Of a stretch of DNA of 64,000 nt, positions 55,917 to 64,000 are shown in pieces. The position numbers and the translations under genes were made by a program. This DNA comes from Ochromonas danica. Taxonomy: Eukaryota; Sar; Chrysophyceae; Chromulinales; Chromulinaceae. The first letter of the stretch is position 1. Every line of letters begins with the position of its first letter. The stretch spans positions 39,877-103,876 of the forward strand of contig VKHL01000091.1 of assembly GCA_015146655.1 (NCBI GenBank), given 5' to 3'. Below the pieces are notes generated by a model. That model had not been told where the DNA came from. It saw nothing but the letters and a program-made list of their open reading frames with translations, and searched no databases.

Positions 55917-58900
55917 TCAACCATAACCATGATCCTCACCGCCAATATTATTAAAGCTAATTTCACAATCACTCTCGCTCCCACTGCCATTCATACTCTT
56001 CTCTATTGAAGAACGACTACTGGAACCAAGTGAGATCTCTTCCATACTACTACTCACACTGCTATGACTAAAAGAAGAGTAATCACTAAAAAGAAATGAA
56101 ATTGTCAAATCTACTTCCTCCTCTTCACTACCACCAACATGTACTTCTTCATGAAGAAAACATGAATCACCTTCGTGGCCCTCACAAACATTTGACAACT
56201 CACTGCATTCCTCTTCATGCAATACTTCTACTGCTGGACTTGGCACTTTCCCCACCAAGCCTTCTCTTTCCTTCTCATACACCAAGCCGCCAGCACAATT
56301 TGAACCCGAATCCCCAACATCAATACCAGCCCCAGCAGTAGAAGACTCACCACCAACATCGCCATTTACAGGACCACCAACAACCAACATCGATGGCTCT
56401 TCTCTTAACAACAAACCATGTGATGCCAATGAACTGTCTTGCCTGTGTATGGACTTCCAAACGGAACCCAACGACAACAAGATTATCAACAAGACAAACA
56501 ATGCCTCATAAGCTGATACAGCTGCACTACTCCCTCCCTTGCCCAGATACGACCAAGCCAGAATCACACCCGCCAAACTCAAAGGTGCAAAGAAACGTAC
56601 AAACAGTCGTTGTCGCCCTATCGACATATTCAACACCAACCACACACACAAAGAATGCATACCCCAACCACTTAACATCCTCTTGCAACACAGCCAGCTC
56701 GATATACAACCAGAACACAGCTTAATCCACCCTACATACAACCTGCCAGCCTCAGTCTCAGCTAGAATAGGAAGATGTTCTTCGCCACCAACACTTTCAG
56801 CTGATCGCACCACTCTTGCTTTCAACCCTTCTCGCTCTTCTGATGCGGACTCAACTCCTTCTCTTGACATCGTCATTGGAGCCACTTTCCTACTCCACCG
56901 ACATGATGCTGACGATGCAACAACCTCTTCCCCTCCCACTTTCTTCACTTCTTGATCTGCATTGGAAGAGAAACAAGACCCTGGATGGGCTACATGCTGC
57001 CTGCATCCCAACAACAACACCCTTGCTTCAGGAAGACCATAACACACTTCATCACTTACTAACTGCTCCATGGGCGCTGACATAGATAACGCCCGCGACT
57101 GTGATGCCACCTCGTTTGTAAACGACGCTGTTGTTCGCAATAAGGTTCTTGCACATGCTGCATCTGTAGATACCTGTTGCTTCCTGACACCCCCACTTCC
57201 CAAATGCTTCAACGTGCTGTCCAATGTCCTCAACAAACCCACATACCCCTTCTCCAACACCTCCACATACGCTAGCCCAGGAATACCAAAGTCCACACAC
57301 AGTATCTCCACCACCGATACAAACACCACGTCCAACACCCACTGAATAGCACATGCCTCCAAGAAATCGCCTTGCCAAACCTTCCCACGACTCAACCCTT
57401 TCAAACAAATGAACAACAGAGCTCCCATGTTCAATCCCAAGATCAAACAGCCACAAGCCCACTTCACCCCCATAGACACGCTGGGAGAGGGTAAACGATA
57501 ATCCTTGGTCATGGTTTGCCACAAGATCTCTGCTGCCACACGATTACTATGATGGTGGACAATGTCGTACAAGTAAACATGCAACAAGATAGCTGCTTTC
57601 GTATCCATGTCCTCAGCATGACACAGCAGCTGGCGATGAACCTCGACCACCTTGTCTCGGGGAACAGTTGCAGGTACGGACATCTCTTGCAGCCTACCAC
57701 GTGCATCTTTCTTCTTTCCCCTCTTCTTCATTGACGATTCATGCTCATCTATTATCATTCCCATCTCCATACATTGCATACTCTCCGATGTTCGTCCCAC
57801 TGCATCTTCTTCCACGCTATCCCTTCTTCTTCTGTTGCCGTCATGGAGATCATTACCCTTGTGGTCATCTTCTACCTCTGGCGACAGAATAGAACCTTCT
57901 CCACCTTCTCCCTCATTGCTAACACCATCTTGAAATACAAAGATGTCCTTTCGTAGCTCAACTGATTCTTCTCCTCCTTGCTCACTGCAACCTCGCAAGA
58001 ATGCTTGCCGTGCAAGCCTCAACTCACCAGATACTTCATACCTCATCACACGCTGCAACAAATCCACTTGAAACAACTCACCCAATACGTACAAACTCAT
58101 TATCCACCACGATCCTCCTTTCCGTTGCCGTGCTCTTTCTTTGCCTTCTCCTTGCAACGTGGGGGCGAGGATCACAGAAAACAACGCCACCATCGCCCTC
58201 GTTACCACCGTGGAGATGAAAGATACCGCCACTGCCACCAACATCGTCGCCAACAACGAAGCTTGAGAATCTGCATATTGACACTGACTGTGCAGCTCAG
58301 CATCCGTCAAGGTTGCCGCTATCACTGTCGAAGACAACACACTTCTTTGCTTTGACTCCACTAACACAGCTGCTGTCACTGCCCTCGCCGTCTGCCATTT
58401 GCAATAGCTTTGGCCAGAATCTAAAGGCGATTTCCTCGACAAACAGCTCTCACTCGTCAAATGCTGACCACACGATCCATCGTCATCTGGATACTGCAGA
58501 TCGTACAGCCATGCCAACAAGAAACAAGATATTGTAATCGAAGTCAGCAACCTCCCCACACTTAACACTTTCTCCCATCTCTCATCCTCCATCATATTAC
58601 TACCCTCATCACCGATTCTACTTCTCCTGCTCTCATCTGCCTTCTTGCTTCCTGTATGGCTCTTCGCTTTATCAACTCCCCTTTCCCCACTTCCCGATCC
58701 CAACCACCACACTAACAACTCCAAATACTCATGACGATCACAGAGTTCTTCCCACATACGATGCAACCAACGTCTGGGACGAAACACCTTCGGCATCACC
58801 TCCATCACATACGATACCCAGAGCCTTCGCACCTTCTCAACACCCTCTCCTCTTCTACTATCGTTCAACGGCATTATCACACCTCTCGTCCTCACTCGCC

Positions 58901-61847
58901 TCAACTTCGCCTTCTTCAATATATCCACCACTCGGCTCCAAAGCGACCTCCACACCAAACCACCATCCATCCTCACAAACATGCTCCCTATCATCAACAA
59001 CCCCACCAACCACAAACACCCGAAAGCTGATAAGACTGCCATCGTTCCTTCGACAGCTGCAGCGGATGACAACCCTCCCACCACCGACACCGTTGCCGAG
59101 AAGTCTCCCGTCACATACTCGGATGTCACCGCCACACTCACAGAGCTGCTCTTCGATGTGGGAGATGAGGAAGGAGGAGAAGTGGACGATCCCGTGTTAT
59201 TGCTACTACTATACCCACACTTGCATTGCACAGATGTCTTCGTCGATGAGACTACCGTACAATAATCGCTGTCCACCACATTGTAGGTGTTCATGTCGAT
59301 CACACTGCATTGCAGCTGAGACACAGGGCATTGTTGCTCCACCCGAGCTGACGCCTCACCCGAACATGTCAAATTATATACCACCTTCGCATCCAAGCAA
59401 TCATACACTACTTCTTCTTTCATTTCCACCGTGCAATTGTGCTCGAAGATGGCCAACGAAGAAGAAGAATTGCTCGAAGAAGGGTTCGAGATGGAGATGT
59501 TCGCAGTGAACTGAGCTCCATCACTCGACGAATTCGTTACCGTCACCGTGATGATGTCCGACTTCAAATGCGACGCCAGAGCTGAGGCATTCTTATTACC
59601 CGATGACGAGGAGTTCGACAAGGAGGTGACTGTGACTGTGGCGGTCGAAGAGCTGGTCAAGCTACCGATAGTTAGTGAGTTGCCAGAGATGTTCCGCACC
59701 TCCACAGAGGAACTGTTTGAGGCCGTCACCACAGTAGTTGTCGTCTTTGATCCGACAGAAGGGGCCTTCGAAGGCTTGCTAGTGGTTGGAGCAATAGAGT
59801 AACCACTAATCACCATAGTAGGACGACCAGAAGGTTGAGATGAGGGTTGACTGGTGAGAAGGGAAGAAGGTCTCAAGGAAGGTTCCGCGGACGGACTAAC
59901 AGAAGGGGAACTGCTGGGTCTACTAGATTGTTGACCACTCGGTTGACCACTCGGCTGACCCGCCGACCTCCGGGAAGGACGACTCGAAGGTTGAGATGAG
60001 GGTAGACTGCTCGGAAGGGAAGAAGGTTTCAAGGAAGATTCAAATGACGGACTAACAGAAGGACAACTGCTAGGCCTACCAGATGGTCGACTCGAAGGCT
60101 GACCTGTGGGCTCGTCCGTCGGCCTCCGGGAAGGACGACTCGAAGGTTGAGATGAGGGTTGACTGCTCGGAAGGGAAGAAGGTCTCAAGGAGGGCTCTGC
60201 CAACGGTCTAACAGAAGGAGAAATGCTGGGCCTACCAGATGGTCGACTCGAAGGTTGACCCGTGGGCTCGTCCGTCGGCCTCTGGGAAGGACGATTCGAA
60301 GGTTGAGATGAGGGTTGACTGCTCGGGAGGGAAGAAGGTCTCAAGGAGGGCTCTGCCAACGGTCTAAGAGAAGGAGAACTGCTGGGCCTACCAGATGGTC
60401 GACTCGAAGGTGGAACTGTCGGCTCACCGGTCGGCCTGCGGGAAGGACGACTCGAAGGTTGGGACGAGGGCTGACTTGTTGGATGATATGTTATATTTGA
60501 GAATACTCGGATACGACCTGCTTTCGCCAAAGAAGTTGTTGGATTATAAAGTCGTGAGCCAATCGCTAAATTACTGCCATCATAGGATATAGATACAGAA
60601 CCACCAGCTTGTTCATTCGCATTACTGCCCATGATATCACTACCCCACTGTAACCATCCTGCGCCACGTCTATAGATATAGACTATTGCTCGACCAGCAT
60701 TCGATAGTGATGGCGCTGGAGTACTATATACGGAAGCGCCCACAACCAATTTCGATCCATCTCCATTCAATACCACGCTATTGCCAAAACTTTCACCAGC
60801 TTGAGACCCATTCAGAGGACTGCCTAGAATATTCCACCCAGCACTATTGCCATTGTATGCATATACTCTCACTCTGCCTGCTTGAAGAAGAGACGATGAT
60901 GAATATCCAATACTACCTGCAGCGACTGTTGTTCCCTCTGCATTCAGGGATAAAGAATAACCAAAATTCTCATAAGCCTGTGTCCCTACTATATCATCGC
61001 CCATTTTAACCCATTCCGTACCATTATAAGAATAGACTTGGACTCGGCCAGCATCAACTAAGGTGGAGTTCGACAACGATACATCGTACAAATAGCATCC
61101 CAATGTAACAACAGTTCCAGCGGCATTCAGTGATATAGACCAACCACAATGTTCACTTGTTTGTGAGCCTACGATAGAACTGCCCTTCTCCACCCACATT
61201 GTTCCATTGAAGGAATACACAATCGTTCTGCCCACATCAAATAATGAATATGACACACCATAATAAATGCACCCAACACTCAAAACTGTGCCATTCGCAC
61301 TCAACGATACAGATGCCCCACATTGCTCTCCACTTTGTTCGCCCACAATCTGATTTCCTAATGGAAGCCAATGAGATCCATTGTATGAGAAGACAAGTGC
61401 TCTCCCCACATGAGAAGAAGTAGCGGCAGACAGGCTATATAGGTAACTTCCGACAGCCAGTATATTTCCTTCCTCATTTAGTGATACTGAGTAACCATAA
61501 TTCTCTTTATCCTGTTCTCCAACGAGGTCATCGCCCATCTGCACCCATTCTCCTCTGTAATTGTCGAAGAAGAAAACTCGAGCACGACCAGTAACAAGTG
61601 TGGACGAAACCCCGTACAAAGTTGAACCAACCGCTAATATGCTGCCATTGCCATTCATTGCACTGCTTCTACCACATCTCTCATTTGCCACTGTACCAAC
61701 AATATCGTTGCCCAATTGATTCCATTCAGCTTTTCCCCATGGAAGATAGTACGAAGCAAGTAGAAGCATGAGTTGCAGAGAAGATATGAATCTACCCACA
61801 CACATCTTCTCCTTTCTCAATGGCGGAAAAGCAGTGAATAATATCAT
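55917..61847 (-). CDS. Large FG-GAP/Pro-Ser-stalk polytopic surface protein, copy B
   Basis: A single uninterrupted exon for 1976 residues in the opposite orientation to copy A, with the same order of parts: signal peptide, about seven FG-GAP-like blades, Pro/Ser stalk, Ser/Thr region, GPS-like Cys module, about seven helices and an acidic tail. It supplies the part missing from A: a cytosolic loop of about 190 residues (TLDSTLKHLGSGGVRKQQV to LCSGCISSWLCCKRML) between helix pairs. Its stalk has the same 52-residue period but only about four units, and they differ from one another. Blades six to seven and the tail differ from A, whereas the first 265 residues and the long part after the stalk are nearly identical. 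It is probably a cell-surface sensor or adhesion protein; function unknown. Confidence 0.82.
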   Translation of the reverse strand: MILFTAFPPLRKEKMCVGRFISSLQLMLLLASYYLPWGKAEWNQLGNDIVGTVANERCGRSSAMNGNGSILAVGSTLYGVSSTLVTGRARVFFFDNYRGEWVQMGDDLVGEQDKENYGYSVSLNEEGNILAVGSYLYSLSAATSSHVGRALVFSYNGSHWLPLGNQIVGEQSGEQCGASVSLSANGTVLSVGCIYYGVSYSLFDVGRTIVYSFNGTMWVEKGSSIVGSQTSEHCGWSISLNAAGTVVTLGCYLYDVSLSNSTLVDAGRVQVYSYNGTEWVKMGDDIVGTQAYENFGYSLSLNAEGTTVAAGSIGYSSSSLLQAGRVRVYAYNGNSAGWNILGSPLNGSQAGESFGNSVVLNGDGSKLVVGASVYSTPAPSLSNAGRAIVYIYRRGAGWLQWGSDIMGSNANEQAGGSVSISYDGSNLAIGSRLYNPTTSLAKAGRIRVFSNITYHPTSQPSSQPSSRPSRRPTGEPTVPPSSRPSGRPSSSPSLRPLAEPSLRPSSLPSSQPSSQPSNRPSQRPTDEPTGQPSSRPSGRPSISPSVRPLAEPSLRPSSLPSSQPSSQPSSRPSRRPTDEPTGQPSSRPSGRPSSCPSVSPSFESSLKPSSLPSSLPSSQPSSRPSRRSAGQPSGQPSGQQSSRPSSSPSVSPSAEPSLRPSSLLTSQPSSQPSGRPTMVISGYSIAPTTSKPSKAPSVGSKTTTTVVTASNSSSVEVRNISGNSLTIGSLTSSSTATVTVTSLSNSSSSGNKNASALASHLKSDIITVTVTNSSSDGAQFTANISISNPSSSNSSSSLAIFEHNCTVEMKEEVVYDCLDAKVVYNLTCSGEASARVEQQCPVSQLQCSVIDMNTYNVVDSDYCTVVSSTKTSVQCKCGYSSSNNTGSSTSPPSSSPTSKSSSVSVAVTSEYVTGDFSATVSVVGGLSSAAAVEGTMAVLSAFGCLWLVGLLMIGSMFVRMDGGLVWRSLWSRVVDILKKAKLRRVRTRGVIMPLNDSRRGEGVEKVRRLWVSYVMEVMPKVFRPRRWLHRMWEELCDRHEYLELLVWWLGSGSGERGVDKAKSHTGSKKADESRRSRIGDEGSNMMEDERWEKVLSVGRLLTSITISCFLLAWLYDLQYPDDDGSCGQHLTSESCLSRKSPLDSGQSYCKWQTARAVTAAVLVESKQRSVLSSTVIAATLTDAELHSQCQYADSQASLLATMLVAVAVSFISTVVTRAMVALFSVILAPTLQGEGKERARQRKGGSWWIMSLYVLGELFQVDLLQRVMRYEVSGELRLARQAFLRGCSEQGGEESVELRKDIFVFQDGVSNEGEGGEGSILSPEVEDDHKGNDLHDGNRRRRDSVEEDAVGRTSESMQCMEMGMIIDEHESSMKKRGKKKDARGRLQEMSVPATVPRDKVVEVHRQLLCHAEDMDTKAAILLHVYLYDIVHHHSNRVAAEILWQTMTKDYRLPSPSVSMGVKWACGCLILGLNMGALLFICLKGLSRGKVWQGDFLEACAIQWVLDVVFVSVVEILCVDFGIPGLAYVEVLEKGYVGLLRTLDSTLKHLGSGGVRKQQVSTDAACARTLLRTTASFTNEVASQSRALSMSAPMEQLVSDEVCYGLPEARVLLLGCRQHVAHPGSCFSSNADQEVKKVGGEEVVASSASCRWSRKVAPMTMSREGVESASEEREGLKARVVRSAESVGGEEHLPILAETEAGRLYVGWIKLCSGCISSWLCCKRMLSGWGMHSLCVWLVLNMSIGRQRLFVRFFAPLSLAGVILAWSYLGKGGSSAAVSAYEALFVLLIILLSLGSVWKSIHRQDSSLASHGLLLREEPSMLVVGGPVNGDVGGESSTAGAGIDVGDSGSNCAGGLVYEKEREGLVGKVPSPAVEVLHEEECSELSNVCEGHEGDSCFLHEEVHVGGSEEEEVDLTISFLFSDYSSFSHSSVSSSMEEISLGSSSRSSIEKSMNGSGSESDCEISFNNIGGEDHGYG
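59820..60485 (-). repeat. Diverged 52-codon Pro/Ser repeats, copy B stalk
   Basis: About four units of the same type as in copy A, but each unit carries its own substitutions (for example RPTGEPTVPP, RPTDEPTGQP and RSAGQPSGQP at the same place). This contrasts with the near-identical units of copy A. Confidence 0.85.
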
Positions 61848-62863
61848 TATTCTTGAAAGACAAGGTTGAAAATCAAAAGCACACCCAGACTATTCTATTA
61901 TTGTTCTTGTCTAGTATATTTTACACCTCTTGTTTTGCCTCTTGTCAGGTCTGGAGGTCGAAGTGGTGCTGGGTGGCCAAATCTGGGAAATTGGCTAACC
62001 TCATTATTGCAGAGGCCAAAGGTGACTCTTTCCTTGCTGTGCTTCGAATAAGTTCCTCTTTGATCGTTCGATTCGGATCGGCTTTAGTTAGCAGTGGTAA
62101 TTGTAGTCTGATTGGTCAAAGTTGTAACGACGGTCTGAAGAGAGGACTGAGCTGCACCCTCTTTTCATGATTTCCTCAGGAATTTTCTTTAACTAGATTG
62201 CACAGGCCTTCCCTACAAAGAAGGTATAAAAATGAGAGGATTTGCTCTCCCATTTCCCTTGGGAAATCAAACATCTGCAACGATTGCGTTATTTGTTTGG
62301 ATTTTGGCACGTTCTTTGTTACGAGAACGACCGCAAAGTCAACAAAAACTCATTGAGATGGAGTCAAGAGTACCCAGATACTCAGACTGACCCAGACTAC
62401 ACCTATAACAGCAGAAATATCATTTCATTGGTAATTCTAATAATGAGCGCCTATTTGAATTATTAGTACTCTAACACTAATTTAATTAATATTTTGCAGA
62501 GTTTTTCTCTGCTTTGCTGAACGATTCTCTTTTTGGTCCTTGTCCTGAAGAGATTTGGCCTGTTGATTCAGTTCAGAGACCTTTCGGATTCATACAGACA
62601 AGTTCCTCCAAAACTGTTCTAACGGTTACCATTCTCTGCTTCATTCGTGATTAAATATGCATTCGTACAGCTGCTGTCAATACGCTCAATTAAAATGTTA
62701 ACAAATAGAGCTAAAACCAAAGAGAAAAGCGACTAGTCTAAAAACATGATGCAACAAGTTCTGCTTGTGGCACACATTTCATAGTATCATACATTGGATC
62801 TCGAAGTGGACTGGCATCCATTCGAACACAAGGCAACGAAATGCTAACACCGAAATAATATCT
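61848..62863. other. Spacer between copies B and C
   Basis: The first 70 bp match the upstream region of copy A. The stretch just before copy C's stop (about 62745-62780, GCAACAAGTTCTGCTTGTGGCA) resembles a stretch downstream of copy B (about 55657-55678), so the 3' flanks are duplicated too. The plus strand is open from 61853 to 62170 for 106 codons, but the translation is not recognisable. No gene called. Confidence 0.5.
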
Positions 62864-64000
62864 CTAATATTCTGAATAGTTGCTTCCTCCTGATAACAAG
62901 CTGGCCGGCAACGACCAACTAGCATTATCATACCCATCACTCGAACTGTTTGAGCTACATTTACTATCACTTGCATTGTCATTCACACTCAATTCTATTA
63001 ATCCATGACTGCTGCAATCAAGAGAAATCTCTTCCATTGTACTCGCACTGCTGTCATCTTCTATGCTCCCTATTCTTGAACGACTACAAGAAGAGTAATC
63101 ACTAAAAAGAAAAGAAATTGTCAAATCTTCTTCTTCCTCCTCTTCACTACCACCAACATGCACTTCTTCATGAAGAAAACATGAATCATCTTCGTGGCCC
63201 ACACAAACATTTGTCAACTCACTGCATTCCTCTTCATGCATCACTTCCACTGCCGGACCTGACTCTTTCGCCACCAAAACTTCTCTCCCCTCGTCGTACA
63301 CCAAACCGCCAACATCAATATCGGCCCCAGCAGTAGAAGACTCACCAACATCACCATTTACATGACCACTAACAACCAACATCGATGGCTCTTCTCTTAA
63401 CAACAAACCATGTGATGCCAATGAACTGTCTTGCCTGTGTATCGACTTCCACACGGAACCCAACGACAACAAGATTATCAACAAGACAAACAATGCCTCA
63501 TAAGCTGATACAGCTGCACTACTCCCTCCCTTGCCCAGATACGACCAAGCCAGAATCACACCCGCCAAACTCAAAGGTGCAAAGAAACGTACAAACAGTC
63601 GTTGTCGCCCTATCGACATATTCAACACCAACCACACGCACAAAGAATGCAGACCCCAACCATTTAACATCCTCTTGCAACACAGCCAGCTCGATATACA
63701 ACCAGAACACAGCTTACTCCACCCTGCATGCAACCCGCCAGCCTCAGTCTTAGCTTGAATAGGAAGATGTTCTTCGCCACCAACACTTTCAGCTGATCGA
63801 ACCACTCTTGCTTTCAACCCTTCTCGCTCTTCTGATGAAAATTCAACTCCTTCTCTTGGCATCGTCATTGGAGCCACTGACACTTTCCTACTCCATCGAC
63901 ATGATGCTGACGATGCAACAACCTCTTCCCCTCCCACTTTCTTCACTTCTTGATCTGCATTGGAAGAGAAACAAGACCCTGGATGGGCTACATGCTGCCT
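62864..64000 (-). CDS. Surface-protein copy C, C-terminal part (cut by window end)
   Basis: The frame is open to the end of the window and covers about 378 codons. It starts within the cytosolic loop (DQEVKKVGGEEVVASS), continues through the last helices, which match B almost exactly (SLCVWLVLNMSIGRQRLFV, AVSAYEALFVLLIILLSLG), and ends in the acidic tail with FLHEEVHVG, TISFLFSDYSS and TMEEISLD. It has a two-residue insertion (VSVAP for VAP) relative to B and several substitutions in the loop. It lies in the same orientation as B, so the locus is an array of at least three copies. Upstream parts lie beyond the window. Confidence 0.85.
   Translation of the reverse strand, partial: RQHVAHPGSCFSSNADQEVKKVGGEEVVASSASCRWSRKVSVAPMTMPREGVEFSSEEREGLKARVVRSAESVGGEEHLPIQAKTEAGGLHAGWSKLCSGCISSWLCCKRMLNGWGLHSLCVWLVLNMSIGRQRLFVRFFAPLSLAGVILAWSYLGKGGSSAAVSAYEALFVLLIILLSLGSVWKSIHRQDSSLASHGLLLREEPSMLVVSGHVNGDVGESSTAGADIDVGGLVYDEGREVLVAKESGPAVEVMHEEECSELTNVCVGHEDDSCFLHEEVHVGGSEEEEEEDLTISFLFSDYSSCSRSRIGSIEDDSSASTMEEISLDCSSHGLIELSVNDNASDSKCSSNSSSDGYDNASWSLPASLLSGGSNYSEY

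Noticed and set aside
61853-62170. 106-codon plus-strand frame between copies B and C
   Set aside because: It begins in the duplicated upstream flank of the surface gene, is Ser/Cys/Leu-rich and matches nothing I recognise.

Overview
The window is nuclear DNA from a eukaryote, most likely a flagellated stramenopile (heterokont) protist or alga. The supports are: spliceosomal introns that are almost all 60-130 nt with GT-AG ends and GTAAG-like donors; AT-rich, microsatellite-rich DNA; short intergenic gaps; a ciliary gene (CFAP61); and giant surface proteins with Pro-Ser-x-x-Pro-Ser repeats of the kind common in heterokont algae. The lineage call is an inference from gene style, not a phylogeny. 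Exon joins below were worked out by hand; each joined gene keeps one open frame across every junction.

Layout. 0.8-3.6 kb: two tandem paralogues for secreted, acidic, Cys-rich GLG1-like proteins, with a 60-bp foldback palindrome between them. 4.4-10.5 kb (-): a GHMP sugar kinase and CFAP61. 11.0-12.1 kb (+): a seven-helix receptor-like protein. 12.9-17.4 kb (-): an OSCA/TMEM63-type channel with an eight-cysteine run. 18.3-19.7 kb: a divergent pair, kish/TMEM167 (-) and D-glutamate cyclase (+). 19.8-25.4 kb: a divergent pair, INCENP (-) and a membrane-anchored sedolisin (+). 25.9-31.8 kb (+): Snu23/ZMAT2, a four-helix coiled-coil membrane protein, a small membrane protein and a possible axonemal protein. 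32.1-33.9 kb (+): a tRNA-Pro(UGG) gene interrupted in its T loop, then TrmO. 34.4-41.4 kb (+): a 2270-residue protein with six WW domains. 41.6-42.8 kb (-): ornithine carbamoyltransferase.

From 43 kb to the end the window is dominated by three copies of one large gene. The product has a signal peptide, FG-GAP-like propeller, Pro/Ser stalk, GPS-like Cys module, about seven membrane helices and an acidic tail. Copies A (+) and B (-) face each other across about 6.7 kb holding a FUSC-type transporter; copy C (-) follows B and runs off the window. A and B are near identical over two long tracts but clearly diverged between them and at their tails, which is a gene-conversion pattern. A 580-base assembly gap lies inside copy A.

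Most genes are unrelated housekeeping functions (splicing, tRNA modification, chromosome segregation, arginine synthesis, secretory traffic, cilium), so there is no operon logic. The points most worth following are the T-loop insertion in the tRNA gene, whose removal at bulge-helix-bulge-like positions would give a perfect tRNA-Pro, and the converting surface-protein gene family.
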